Shown: positions 25,971-35,196 of the stretch, one piece after another | Layout of the letters: the number at the start of each line of letters is the position of its first letter | Position numbering within the stretch: the stretch's first letter is position 1 | Assembly (NCBI GenBank): GCA_049115695.1 | Contig: JAGDZR010000007.1 | Location: forward strand, 186,001 to 250,000 | DNA: 64,000 nucleotides | From: JAGDZR01 sp049115695 | Lineage (GTDB): Bacteria > Bacteroidota > Bacteroidia > Cytophagales > Cyclobacteriaceae | Direction: 5' to 3' | The notes under the pieces: generated by a model | Seen by the model: the letters and a program-made list of their open reading frames with translations, nothing else | Told to the model about the DNA's origin: nothing | Database searches by the model: none | Made by a program: the position numbers and the translations under genes

Positions 25971-26864
25971 ATGATGAACCGCTTAGTTTTTACTTCCACT
26001 ATCGTACTGTTATTCACTGCTTGCCAACAAAGCACTTCTGAAAAACAAGCCGCAACGCAGGAAATAGTCTCTGAAAAACCCACTGTTACGCTCAAAGAGG
26101 TGTGGAGTTCAGACACCACACTACGTACACCAGAATGCGTGATTTATGATAAACCCAATGATGTGCTTTATGTCTCCAATATCAATGAAAATCCATGGGA
26201 GAAAGATGGCAATGGTTTCATTTCCCGATTATCTACAAATGGAGAAGTTCTTGAATTGAAATGGGTTGAAGGATTGCATGGCCCAAAAGGTATGGCATTG
26301 AAAGACAACTCCCTGTTTGTCAATGACATGGATGAATTGGTTGAAATCAATACCTCTACAGGGGAAATCATCAATCGAACTGTCGTAACCGATGAAAACT
26401 GCAGACTCAATGATGCAACAATAGGAGATGATGGCACACTTTACATTTCAGGATCCGGTAATCAAACTGTCTACCAGGTGAAGGATGGGACGATCGACAC
26501 ACTCATCAGTGGCGACCTTGGCAGACCGAATGGTCTTCTTGCTTTGGGCAATCAGCTGTTAATACTAGGAAACGTTGACACCACAATAAAGTCACTGAAC
26601 CTAAAAACAATGGAACTGAAGCAAGTACATGAGGGTATTGCCAGAGGAGATGGCATTGTGCCAACTGGCAAAGGCGGATACATTGTTACCAACTGGTTAG
26701 GCGAAATTCATCATGTTACTGCCGACTGGAAAAGCACCAAACTACTAGACAGCAAGGCCCAAAATATTTACACCGCCGACATTGACTACATAAAAGAGTT
26801 GGATCTTTTGTTGGTGCCTACTTTCTTTGACAACCGTGTGGTTGCTTACAGTTTATTTAAGTGA
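25971..26864 (+). CDS. SMP-30/gluconolactonase-like lipoprotein (beta-propeller)
   Basis: About 297 residues from the ATG at 25971; a longer TTG start is less likely because the lipoprotein signal begins at MMNRLVF. The lipobox is LFTAC. The rest is a six-bladed propeller of the SMP-30/NHL type (PECVIYDKPNDVLYVSN, LYISGSGNQTVY, GRPNGL), a fold used by lactonases and strictosidine-synthase-like proteins. It may hydrolyse a sugar lactone in the periplasm or simply bind a ligand. It follows the GH28 operon after an inverted repeat. Confidence 0.7.
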   Translation: MMNRLVFTSTIVLLFTACQQSTSEKQAATQEIVSEKPTVTLKEVWSSDTTLRTPECVIYDKPNDVLYVSNINENPWEKDGNGFISRLSTNGEVLELKWVEGLHGPKGMALKDNSLFVNDMDELVEINTSTGEIINRTVVTDENCRLNDATIGDDGTLYISGSGNQTVYQVKDGTIDTLISGDLGRPNGLLALGNQLLILGNVDTTIKSLNLKTMELKQVHEGIARGDGIVPTGKGGYIVTNWLGEIHHVTADWKSTKLLDSKAQNIYTADIDYIKELDLLLVPTFFDNRVVAYSLFK

Positions 26865-27007
26865 CAACTGCCATTTCAGCATTAGACACCAGAGCTTCAT
26901 TGTTTTCACTAATGTCTGATATCCGAAAAGGCGACCAGTAATTTTTTTTGCTTCTTTATGACTTCAATTAGGTAGTCATAGCCCTTGCCCCGATCACATG
27001 AGATGAT

Positions 27008-27802
27008 ATGGAAAAGACAGTATTCGAGATAACGAAAATGGATTGTCCCTCCGAAGAGAACCTCGTTCGCGTGAACTTGGACGGAATAACGGGAATAGCC
27101 AATTTGGATTTTGACATACCTAATCGTAAGCTATCTATCTTTCACAACGGAAACATTGAACAAATCGAAAAATCGCTTCTCGAACTGAACCTCGGAGCAA
27201 AAAAGTTATCAACTGAACTTACTGAACAAACCCAATTCGAGGAGGACACCAATCAGAAGAAACTTTTGTGGATGGTTCTGGCCATCAACTTTGCATTCTT
27301 TGTAATTGAGATTACAACAGGACTTATTTCAAAGTCCATGGGATTGATAGCCGACAGTTTAGATATGCTGGCTGACTCATTTGTTTATAGCATCAGTCTA
27401 TTCGCAGTTGGAGGCTCTCTAACTCGAAAGAAACGAATCGCTAAACTGGCTGGGTACTTTCAGATAGCATTAGCGATTGTCGGGTTTGCTGAAGTCCTCA
27501 GACGATTTTTCGGAACACAGGAAATACCAGACTTCACAACGATGATTGTCATCTCAATTTTCGCACTATTTGCCAACGCGATTTGTTTGTATTTGCTACA
27601 ACAATCCAAAAGCAAAGAAGAAGCCCATATGAAGGCGACTATGATTTTTACGTCGAATGATGTTATCATCAATTTGGGAGTAATTGTCGCAGGTGTTTTG
27701 GTGAACTGGCTGAACTCGAATAATCCTGATTTAATAATCGGAACTGTCGTTTTTATTTTAGTAATCCAAGGTGCATGGCGAATTCTAAAAGTTGCCAAAT
27801 AG
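27008..27802 (+). CDS. CDF-like cation transporter with N-terminal HMA-like domain
   Basis: 264 residues. The first 75 form a ferredoxin-like heavy-metal-associated domain with MDCPSEE where the classic motif is MxCxxC, so one Cys is lost. Then come about five to six membrane helices. ADSLDMLADS matches the metal-site helix of cation diffusion facilitators (usual form ADSxHxxxD) with His replaced by Asp, and TSNDVIINLGV matches the second site. The soluble C-terminal CDF domain is missing. It is probably a metal efflux protein, but the metal is unclear. It stands alone between the lipoprotein and a DoxX-like gene. Confidence 0.75.
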   Translation: MEKTVFEITKMDCPSEENLVRVNLDGITGIANLDFDIPNRKLSIFHNGNIEQIEKSLLELNLGAKKLSTELTEQTQFEEDTNQKKLLWMVLAINFAFFVIEITTGLISKSMGLIADSLDMLADSFVYSISLFAVGGSLTRKKRIAKLAGYFQIALAIVGFAEVLRRFFGTQEIPDFTTMIVISIFALFANAICLYLLQQSKSKEEAHMKATMIFTSNDVIINLGVIVAGVLVNWLNSNNPDLIIGTVVFILVIQGAWRILKVAK

Positions 27803-27912
27803 GAAACACTTTATCTGTCAGGATACATTTCGGGTATTGAATTTCCGCCACAATTAATAAATTAAAACAAGGCTAGGTTCTGCGCGAGTCGAATGGTTAG
27901 TGCCATCTACCC

Positions 27913-28362
27913 TCACTCTTCATAGTTAGTCGATATTTCATTAGATACAGTATAAATGTTCAGCGCAGGTAGGATTGCAAAAATCAACGGGATAACCGGC
28001 GGTTTAATCTTCAGAGGAAGCACATCATTTGGTACGTCTGGATGCATGTGCACATAAAATGCGACAACCATCATTACGATCGTACCAATATTTGCTACTG
28101 TAAATAGATGCCTATATTTCCTAAGTTGTTTTGCGTGATATACCAGGAAAATAAAAACCATTCCAACTACAATTTCGCCTAATTGTCCTGACCAATAGGA
28201 TAACCCTTGCAAGGGTAATTGACTAGCGACTACCTGTGTTTCATACCATCCTTTAAATGGATTGACAAACTTCAGCACACCAAACATGAACATTGATATT
28301 CCCAGGAATCCGCTGATACTTTTTACTGTCTTATTCATAATCATGAGTTTTGTTTTATGCAT
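27913..28362 (-). CDS. DoxX-like small membrane protein
   Basis: 149 residues with four predicted membrane helices, at about 13-30, 53-73, 83-103 and 121-138. GMVFIFLVYHAKQLRK and the four-helix layout with LKFVNP near the first helix are typical of DoxX/DoxD-like proteins, whose role is vague (redox or stress). ATGs at codons 7 and 9 are alternative starts. The AraC-family regulator gene lies 72 bp upstream on the same strand and may control it. Confidence 0.65.
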   Translation of the reverse strand: MHKTKLMIMNKTVKSISGFLGISMFMFGVLKFVNPFKGWYETQVVASQLPLQGLSYWSGQLGEIVVGMVFIFLVYHAKQLRKYRHLFTVANIGTIVMMVVAFYVHMHPDVPNDVLPLKIKPPVIPLIFAILPALNIYTVSNEISTNYEE

Positions 28363-28434
28363 TGCAAAACTCTGTATGCGCAGATCGCCAATAGAGGATA
28401 AAACGTTCTACAACTGGTACATTCGGCTCAAAAC

Positions 28435-29382
28435 CTAGTTTGTACGAAAATCTGTAGGAGAAATACCTTTCCGCTTTCTAAAGACCCTTGAAAAATAGGA
28501 TGGATCACCAAAGCCAACTTGGAATGCGATCTCTGACACTGTCATCTGCGTAGTTTGCAACAATTCCACAGCCATCTTCATCCTCTGGGTTAGGATGTAA
28601 TTATTCGGCGTATCATCAAAGGATTTTTCAAATTCTCTTTTGAATGACGACAGGCTCAACCCACATAATCGTGCGAGTTCAGTAGTGGAGAGATCGGAGG
28701 TAATGTGCTGACGAACCACCTCTTTGATCGAAGTTCGACTTGGTGTAAATAAGTTTTGAAACAACTCCGTCACAGATCCTGCACTGGAAGATTGAATAAG
28801 CAGCAGCACCAATTCCTTCACCTTCAACTCCAATACATCGTCATTAATAAGCGCTGGATTGTCAAAATAGAAATGAAGGTTTTCAACAAACTTCCCCAAT
28901 ACCTCATCATTGACAACTCTGTGAACATTTCCACCGCTGAGATGTTCTTTCACAATTTCGGGAAGGCCTTTAAAATAGAGTTTTTTCAGTGTTTCCGGAT
29001 ATAGATGAAAAGCTATCACCTCTACTGTCTGGCTCTCCATTTTCTGAATCCAATCAACAAAAAAGGTTCCACATTTTAACAAAACAGCCTCTTTAGCGGG
29101 CATTTGTGTGGTTCCAGTTGCGGAATGAATCCTGGACCCTGCTCCGGTGATATACAGAAAACATCCTTGGTCTGGAAATATACCCTCATAACGAAACGGC
29201 AGCTGTATCCTTACTTTCTCAATGATTGGACGGTGATCATACTCAAAAACCTGTCTTGATAAAATCATAGTTGATGCTTGTCTCTCACTGCTAAATTGGG
29301 CGATTTGTCCGGTTTCATCGATCCTTTGAACCAAATATCCTATCTGTTGATCCTTGTGTCCTATTTGATACTCAGTATTCAC
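28435..29382 (-). CDS. AraC family transcriptional regulator
   Basis: The C-terminal ~100 residues carry the two helix-turn-helix motifs of AraC/XylS (LARLCGLSLSSFKREFEK and VSEIAFQVGFGDPSYFSRVF). The N-terminal part is a cupin-like sensor with no recognised ligand signature. The full reading frame is 315 residues. An ATG at 29268 would give 277 residues and leave a normal promoter gap to the divergent START gene, so it may be the real start. The likely targets are the adjacent DoxX-like and START genes. Confidence 0.88.
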   Translation of the reverse strand: MNTEYQIGHKDQQIGYLVQRIDETGQIAQFSSERQASTMILSRQVFEYDHRPIIEKVRIQLPFRYEGIFPDQGCFLYITGAGSRIHSATGTTQMPAKEAVLLKCGTFFVDWIQKMESQTVEVIAFHLYPETLKKLYFKGLPEIVKEHLSGGNVHRVVNDEVLGKFVENLHFYFDNPALINDDVLELKVKELVLLLIQSSSAGSVTELFQNLFTPSRTSIKEVVRQHITSDLSTTELARLCGLSLSSFKREFEKSFDDTPNNYILTQRMKMAVELLQTTQMTVSEIAFQVGFGDPSYFSRVFRKRKGISPTDFRTN

Positions 29383-29406
29383 ACAAATTTTGCAGCAAAC
29401 AAGACA

Positions 29407-30018
29407 ATGCAGATCATGAAACTTAGACTATTAGCAACATCCATTTCGCTGCTTGCTTTAGTAATATCCAAAGAAGCTTCAGGGCAAGACTGGAAACTGG
29501 CCTCCGAAAAAAACGGCATAACCGTTTACACCAGGGAAAAAGAAGGCTCTCCCATTAAGGAGTTCAAAGCAGAGGCACATTTCGATGCGGACATCAATAA
29601 AATTGCACCAATTGTGTCTGACATCAGCACGTACCCTCAGTGGTATGACCACTGTAAAAGCGCAAGAGAAATTTCCAAAACAGACAACAGTTCAGTGTAT
29701 TATATGGAATATTCCATGCCGTTTCCTTTCAGCAATAGAGACATTGTCAATCAATCAACCTATCAAAAGAAGGGGAAGACAGTTATTATAGCGTTTCAAC
29801 AAAAAGAAGGGGTATTGGAAGCGATAGATGACATTGTTCGAATGCCAATTTCTCAAGGTAGTTGGACCTTGACGTCAAACAAAGATGGCACTACTCATGT
29901 AATTCATCAATACCTGGGTGACCCGGCTGGTAATGTTCCTACAGGCATTGTCAATATGTTTTTAGTTGCAGGTCCTATCAATACATTGACCCAGCTAAGA
30001 GCATACATCGGAGAGTAA
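29407..30018 (+). CDS. START/SRPBCC lipid-binding domain protein, secreted
   Basis: About 203 residues from the ATG at 29407. A second ATG at 29416 also gives the signal peptide (MKLRLLATSISLLALV), while longer starts overlap the AraC gene. The mature part is a START-type helix-grip fold: GITVYTREKEGSPIKEFKAE, then YPQWYDHCKSAREI, SNRDIVNQ and GSWTLT are recognisable blocks. Such proteins bind a hydrophobic ligand in the periplasm. It diverges from the AraC regulator and its stop abuts the stop of the convergent gene at 30019. Confidence 0.75.
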   Translation: MQIMKLRLLATSISLLALVISKEASGQDWKLASEKNGITVYTREKEGSPIKEFKAEAHFDADINKIAPIVSDISTYPQWYDHCKSAREISKTDNSSVYYMEYSMPFPFSNRDIVNQSTYQKKGKTVIIAFQQKEGVLEAIDDIVRMPISQGSWTLTSNKDGTTHVIHQYLGDPAGNVPTGIVNMFLVAGPINTLTQLRAYIGE

Positions 30019-31182
30019 TTAAGGTTTGAAAGTTGCCTCTTCCAATGTTATCCCCAACAGCTGAGTGGAAGTTTTGTTAAGCTTTGTGATGTCACCACCA
30101 AAATGATAAATCCTGTGAAAGTGATCAATCGTTTCGCCAGGGGCCAATTCCTTCATAGCAGCTGTTGATTCCAGCTCATAAAATGTAGACTGAGACTGAG
30201 GGGTATAATCCATTGATCCATTGTTGTACACAGGGACCACCTCTCCTCGATACGGCTCGTCCTGCACCGTAACACGAGAATTGAAATACAGGTTGCTTGT
30301 ATCTTTCTTGTATTGGACAATCGTGAGACGGCCAACACCAGGATCATAAGCACCATAAACTGCAGGTGCAAGCTCAGGAGGCACACCGATTTTGCTTCTG
30401 TAGTTACCATCTGTCTTGAACAACAATACATTGTTTTTTAGCACTAAACGACTTGAATCGAGTGGACCAAAATATTGGAAAATCCTTTCCAGATCTGCTT
30501 GCTGAGTCAATGGGATGATTACAACCGATTGAGGTGATCCGGCAAACAAACCTGCACTCCAGACAGTTGCGAGTCCGGTCGACCTGTCCCATTTCTCGCT
30601 GCCTGAATTAGTCAATGTATGTGCGCTTTCATATGCCACGAACTGTTGTTGTGGCGGAATGATCATTCCAAGCATCCGCTCCGCACGATTCCTATCAAGC
30701 ATTCGAATTTTCCTGGCTATCTGAAGATCAAATTCAGTTCCCATCCAATTGACAAGGTGCATCTGTTTAAGCATCTCTATTGTGCTTTCAGACTGTTTAA
30801 CCAATTTGTAGGGTTGTTCATTCATCGTGGCAGGAACTTTCCAATTGTCTCCATCCAGAGGTTTGATCTGTTGATAATAAAAGGAAAACTGGCTCCCAAG
30901 TGGCCCAATCCAGACGCGATCCTCACCTCCTATTTCACCACCATTCAAACTTGCCTGATCGAAAGTCTTTCGATCCAACCATCCATTACTACTTTGTCCG
31001 TCATGAGTAGAAGTAAGTACTTTCCCCTGAAAGGCAGGTGCAATAGCAATTCGGCTTTCCCCATCGACTAATTCAATAACAGCTGTATATTGAGACAACT
31101 TCGCAACATCTGATTGATAGGTTTGGGGAAATCCAATCAGTGTAACAAAAACGAAAAGCACAATCAGAATTTCTCGTACCAT
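30019..31182 (-). CDS. Conserved secreted protein of the fucose operon (DUF6786-like)
   Basis: 387 residues with a signal peptide at about 1-20. The sequence is beta-rich with blocks such as GGEIGGEDRVWIGPLGSQFSFYY and HFHRIYHFGG, and resembles the galactose-mutarotase-like fold seen in uncharacterised Bacteroidota proteins (DUF6786, tentative). It is the last gene of fucP, aldo/keto reductase, GH29, this gene, beginning 9 nt after the fucosidase. It may act on released sugars in the periplasm, but no catalytic residues can be named with confidence. Confidence 0.6.
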   Translation of the reverse strand: MVREILIVLFVFVTLIGFPQTYQSDVAKLSQYTAVIELVDGESRIAIAPAFQGKVLTSTHDGQSSNGWLDRKTFDQASLNGGEIGGEDRVWIGPLGSQFSFYYQQIKPLDGDNWKVPATMNEQPYKLVKQSESTIEMLKQMHLVNWMGTEFDLQIARKIRMLDRNRAERMLGMIIPPQQQFVAYESAHTLTNSGSEKWDRSTGLATVWSAGLFAGSPQSVVIIPLTQQADLERIFQYFGPLDSSRLVLKNNVLLFKTDGNYRSKIGVPPELAPAVYGAYDPGVGRLTIVQYKKDTSNLYFNSRVTVQDEPYRGEVVPVYNNGSMDYTPQSQSTFYELESTAAMKELAPGETIDHFHRIYHFGGDITKLNKTSTQLLGITLEEATFKP

Positions 31183-31191
31183 AAAGATGAT

Positions 31192-32682
31192 TTACTTTCT
31201 GCGAGCTATTTTAAATACTGCAGCATATTCACCCGAAAACTCAGCTGGCACTGTCAATTCCAACTCCTTTGGACGTTGGTCATATGTGACCTCACCATCA
31301 AACCCTAAAAGGGAAATGGATTGAATATCTCCTGGAAAGAGTCTCCCCCGGCTACCAAGTGATTTTACAGATATTTTACCCTCAGGCACTCCCATGCAAA
31401 TGACATATAGGTCATTACCTTTTTGTGTAAATCGAAAATCTTCATGAGTGTAAGAAGCATTTTCACTTTTTTCCGAATAATGGCCTTGCCTGGCCAAAGT
31501 CGATGGGCCTTCACCATAAATACTCCACGGCATAGTGCCATAGATTGCCTCCCCGTTAATGGCCAACCAATCACCAACTTCATAGAGTTCTTTTGTAATA
31601 AAATCAGCAAATGTGCCATCTGGTTTGGGCGGTACATTGAGTAAAAGAATACCATTTTTAGCAGTAACATCTACCAGAATGTCAATGATCAAGTTGGCAT
31701 CTTTAATGCCCATTCCTTCCTTGTAAAACCAACTTACAGGCTGGCACATGTCGATATCCGTCATCCAGGTATCGTAGGTCAATTGATCGATTAATCCATT
31801 TTCAAAATTGCGCATTCCGACCCCCGGAGGCACATCGTATTCCTTGTAAACAAACTCTACTTCCTGATTGTTACTAGCGGCAGTATTGAAAAAATGTGAA
31901 ATGTATTTTCGCTGATGACTCTCTGAAACACCGTTTAAATAGATGTCATCTGACGACATCAGTTTGCCATCCTTGTATCTACCCATATTGAATGCGCGTA
32001 CAGTCCCTCCAAACGACACGTCCACCCAACTAACATCCGGCTGATACTTAGTGATAGCTTCATTCATTTTCGCAAGCCACTGATCCATGTGAGCCTGACT
32101 AAACTTTTCCTGATTTTCTATGTGGTTCTTCCAGGGTATCAACCCTTCTGTCTCCAAATCGTGAGGCTCGCCATAAAGATCTTGATATTTGGGATCTTTC
32201 CGGCCTGGATTGTCCTGATCTATACCAGCCCTGTACCAATATCCTGTATGAAACGACATCAGGTACTTCATCTCCCTGGCGGTGATAGCCTCTTTCAATG
32301 CTCCGGCCAAATCTACTTTGGGCCCCATGTCTACTACATCAAATGCAGTAAGATCACTGTCCCAATGCAGCATACCACTTCCATGCCATGAAACTGGTCC
32401 TGCAAATTTTGCCCCGGCGCGTTCGAAGAGCTCAGCCCATTCTTCCGCATTGAAATTCTCTAGAGTAAAATCATCGATTACTTCATGCTTGTGTTTGTCT
32501 TCATTTCCTTCAATGTTTTGAACGGTCTTCAAAGACACATGCGTGTATATCCCAAATTTTGCGTCAAGCAACCACTGAGGTGTTTGATGCTGACGTAGTG
32601 AATTCCAGCTTGGTGTGTATTTTTCCTGAGCAGAAATTCCAAGGAATAGTAAAACAGCGACAATTGAAAGCATGCTTCTCAT
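31192..32682 (-). CDS. Alpha-L-fucosidase-like glycoside hydrolase (GH29), secreted
   Basis: 496 residues with signal peptide (1-18, ending ISAQ). The opening (TPQWLLDAKFGIYTH), the block WAELFERAGAKFAGPVSWHG and the nucleophile block QPDVSWVDVSFGG with its Asp fit GH29. The usual HHDGF motif is altered to WHGSG. ILLLNVPPKPDGTF is a strong family signature. A C-terminal beta domain follows. The enzyme would release terminal fucose (or another deoxy or related sugar) for uptake by the FucP protein encoded in the same operon. The altered active-site loop means the linkage or sugar may differ. Confidence 0.82.
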   Translation of the reverse strand: MRSMLSIVAVLLFLGISAQEKYTPSWNSLRQHQTPQWLLDAKFGIYTHVSLKTVQNIEGNEDKHKHEVIDDFTLENFNAEEWAELFERAGAKFAGPVSWHGSGMLHWDSDLTAFDVVDMGPKVDLAGALKEAITAREMKYLMSFHTGYWYRAGIDQDNPGRKDPKYQDLYGEPHDLETEGLIPWKNHIENQEKFSQAHMDQWLAKMNEAITKYQPDVSWVDVSFGGTVRAFNMGRYKDGKLMSSDDIYLNGVSESHQRKYISHFFNTAASNNQEVEFVYKEYDVPPGVGMRNFENGLIDQLTYDTWMTDIDMCQPVSWFYKEGMGIKDANLIIDILVDVTAKNGILLLNVPPKPDGTFADFITKELYEVGDWLAINGEAIYGTMPWSIYGEGPSTLARQGHYSEKSENASYTHEDFRFTQKGNDLYVICMGVPEGKISVKSLGSRGRLFPGDIQSISLLGFDGEVTYDQRPKELELTVPAEFSGEYAAVFKIARRK

Positions 32683-32717
32683 AGTTGTACTTTATTGATT
32701 TGTGAAGACGAAACTTC

Positions 32718-33686
32718 TCAATAATGTTTCAATATCAACTGGGTTACCTGATCAAAGAGAAATTCATTAAGAGGTCCATCTTGCCAGTCTACCAACGTTT
32801 GCTCAACCTGCTGAATATTCTTTGCTCCGACCACTATTCGATCCGCCTGAGCTATTCCGAATGCATAACGTTGGGCAAGCTCTGACAGAGATAAATTATA
32901 TTTCTCCGCCAAAGGAATCAGGTCTTCTGCAATTGCAATGTCACGTTTCTGCAACCAGGCTTTCTCCTCTTCAAAATTCTTTTTGTACGTACTCAGTCTT
33001 GTTGCCAGCAGGCCAAAATGAAGAATAGACGCATTGTAATATTTCACCCCATTTTCTCTAAAGAAGTCCATTAAGGCCATGGCGTCCAGATTGCAGGCAT
33101 TTAGTTGCAAAAACCCCGAGACTACTTCGAAACCCTTGCTGCCCATGTAGGGACGAAATGGTTCAGTCATGTTACCCCCGATTCCGATCCGACGCACCAG
33201 CCCTTGTTCTTTAAAAGATTGCAACAATTCTAAAATTCTGGGCAGCTCTTCAGTCTGAACCAGTTGAGGTTCATGCAAAAAGAGTAAATCCACGTAATCC
33301 AAACCCAGCGTTTCCAGATTACTATGCAAGGTTTTGGTAATGCCTTCATTGGAGTAATCCAGTTTGAAATCATGAGCATGTTCTCCCCTGAGGCGTCCGA
33401 CTTTGGTACTCACAAATGGCCGATCACCTTTCCATTGTCTAAGGGCCTCCCCTAACACCTTTTGTGCGTCAGCATAGGACGGTGCAGTATCAAAAGCTGC
33501 AACACCATTTTCCAGAGCATAGAGAATTGCATCTGCACTGTCTTCTGTCTTGACTCCTCCCCATACTCCTCCCAGACCGGATGTGCCCATCACTAGCCGG
33601 GTAGCATTATCAAAAGCCTGACTCTGTTTGTAATCGCTGGTATATGTTGGAACTGCTATAGACAGCTCTTGCGTTTTTTCGTTCAT
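32718..33686 (-). CDS. Aldo/keto reductase (L-fucose/aldose 1-dehydrogenase-like)
   Basis: 322 residues, a TIM-barrel NAD(P)-dependent oxidoreductase. The catalytic tetrad is visible: Asp and Tyr in FDTAPSYADA, Lys in STKVGR and His in LLFLHEP. GTSGLGGVWGG is the glycine-rich start typical of D-threo-aldose 1-dehydrogenases, which oxidise L-fucose to L-fuconolactone. It lies 14 nt after fucP and 35 nt before the fucosidase, which supports L-fucose as substrate. It would begin an oxidative, non-phosphorylating route. No FucI/FucK/FucA genes are in the window. Confidence 0.83.
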   Translation of the reverse strand: MNEKTQELSIAVPTYTSDYKQSQAFDNATRLVMGTSGLGGVWGGVKTEDSADAILYALENGVAAFDTAPSYADAQKVLGEALRQWKGDRPFVSTKVGRLRGEHAHDFKLDYSNEGITKTLHSNLETLGLDYVDLLFLHEPQLVQTEELPRILELLQSFKEQGLVRRIGIGGNMTEPFRPYMGSKGFEVVSGFLQLNACNLDAMALMDFFRENGVKYYNASILHFGLLATRLSTYKKNFEEEKAWLQKRDIAIAEDLIPLAEKYNLSLSELAQRYAFGIAQADRIVVGAKNIQQVEQTLVDWQDGPLNEFLFDQVTQLILKHY

Positions 33687-33700
33687 GAGACTTTAAGATA

Positions 33701-35008
33701 TCAGGTCATTGCGCTGACCCGTTTGCCATAGTAGGCAATAACAATAAAACATAATGCAGGCAGCATAAAGGAAGCTCTCGGACCTGAAAGTATATCCAGC
33801 GTCCATCCATCTATTACGCTTGCCTGAAGCATTGGCAGGAATGTTCCACCCACAATCGCCATAATCAACCCTGCAGCAGCAATCTTGCTGTCATCACCAG
33901 TAATCCCATCCAATGCTATTCCATAAATCGTTGGAAACATCAATGACATGCATGCAGAGATACCTACCAGACAATACAACCCGGCCATCTCCCCAATTAG
34001 GATCGTGCCGGTAGTCAGGATCAATCCGCCAATGGCAAGAAACATCAGCAACTTGCCAGGTTTCATGTATTTCAGCAAGAAAGTGCAAATGAATCTGCTC
34101 AAACCAAAGATGATCATTGCGCCAATATTGTACTGCTGTGAAAGCACTTGTGCTTCTTTTTCCTGCATCCCTTGTGAGGTAAACACTTCTGTACCATAAT
34201 GAATAATGAAAGTCCAGCACATGATCTGAGCTCCCACATAAAATGTTTGGGCTGCAACCCCTAGTACGTACTTTTTGTTGTCTGTTAATCTTCCGAAGAT
34301 TGATTTGAGATCAACGTCCAGCTTAGTTGCATCAGTGGTGTATTGTGGCATTTTTCTGATCGCAATCAGGATAAACATTACCAGTATGACAACACCAATA
34401 ATGATATAAGGTCCACTGACTACATCCAGGTCATGAGCTTTCACTTGCTCAAATTCAGATGCAGACATCCCCATCCGGGTAATTTTGTCTCTCGAATCAA
34501 GATTGGCCAATATGAAATTGGATGCAATAAACATACCGGTAAGAGATCCCATTGGGTTAAATGCCTGAGCCAGATTCAATCGTCGAGTAGCTGTACCCGC
34601 ATCACCCATCGACAGTATGTATGGATTAGCACTTGTTTCTAAAAATGACAACCCACACGTAATAATGAAGTAGGCACCAAGGAATGGATAAAACTGACCG
34701 ATCGAACTGGCGGGAACAAAAAGTAATCCTCCCAGTGCATAAAGTCCAAGGCCAACCAGTATACCTGACTTGTAACTATATTTTCTAATGAATAGGGCCG
34801 CTGGAAAAGCCATCACTCCATATCCACCATAAAAAGCAAACTGCACCAACGTAGCTTCAGTAGTCCCTGTTAGAAATATCTTTTCAAATGCCGCCACCAT
34901 GGGATTGGTGATATCATTGGCAAATCCCCACAGCGCAAAGCAGGTGGTGATTAAAATGAATGGGATTAGGTTATCTCTGGAAACAACTCTTTCGGCTACC
35001 TCTTTCAT
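33701..35008 (-). CDS. fucP: L-fucose:H+ symporter family permease
   Basis: About 435 residues, a 12-helix MFS transporter of the FHS family. TTCFALWGFANDITNPMVAAF is split by family norms into the FALWGF and NDITNPMV signatures shared by FucP and GluP. I use the ATG at 35008; the frame stays open to 35077, but that extension has no family-like residues. It is the first gene of the fucose operon and diverges from a zinc alcohol dehydrogenase. The 11-mer CAACCCTTTGC lies 54 nt upstream. Confidence 0.88.
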   Translation of the reverse strand: MKEVAERVVSRDNLIPFILITTCFALWGFANDITNPMVAAFEKIFLTGTTEATLVQFAFYGGYGVMAFPAALFIRKYSYKSGILVGLGLYALGGLLFVPASSIGQFYPFLGAYFIITCGLSFLETSANPYILSMGDAGTATRRLNLAQAFNPMGSLTGMFIASNFILANLDSRDKITRMGMSASEFEQVKAHDLDVVSGPYIIIGVVILVMFILIAIRKMPQYTTDATKLDVDLKSIFGRLTDNKKYVLGVAAQTFYVGAQIMCWTFIIHYGTEVFTSQGMQEKEAQVLSQQYNIGAMIIFGLSRFICTFLLKYMKPGKLLMFLAIGGLILTTGTILIGEMAGLYCLVGISACMSLMFPTIYGIALDGITGDDSKIAAAGLIMAIVGGTFLPMLQASVIDGWTLDILSGPRASFMLPALCFIVIAYYGKRVSAMT

Positions 35009-35061
35009 AAATGGTTGTTGATTATGACAAACTTTGAGAATAAAACATGCAGGCTGATGGT

Positions 35062-35072
35062 CAACCCTTTGC
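35062..35072 (+). promoter_or_regulatory. Shared motif CAACCCTTTGC, copy 3
   Basis: Lies in the 188-bp divergent region between fucP (minus) and the alcohol dehydrogenase (plus). As in copy 1 it is followed by GC, giving AACCCTTTGCGC in both. Confidence 0.5.
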
Positions 35073-35196
35073 GCCAAAATAAAGCATTCTCATCACTTGA
35101 TAATCAGGCATTGAAACTGACTTGTGCAACCCATTGAACCTCTATTGTCGCCATTACAGTTCATATTTGCACCTGAAATTTAATAAGAAGGAGAAG

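Noticed and set aside
33894..34220. Second minus-strand frame inside fucP.
   Set aside because: It is out of frame with a complete membrane transporter and shows no independent features.
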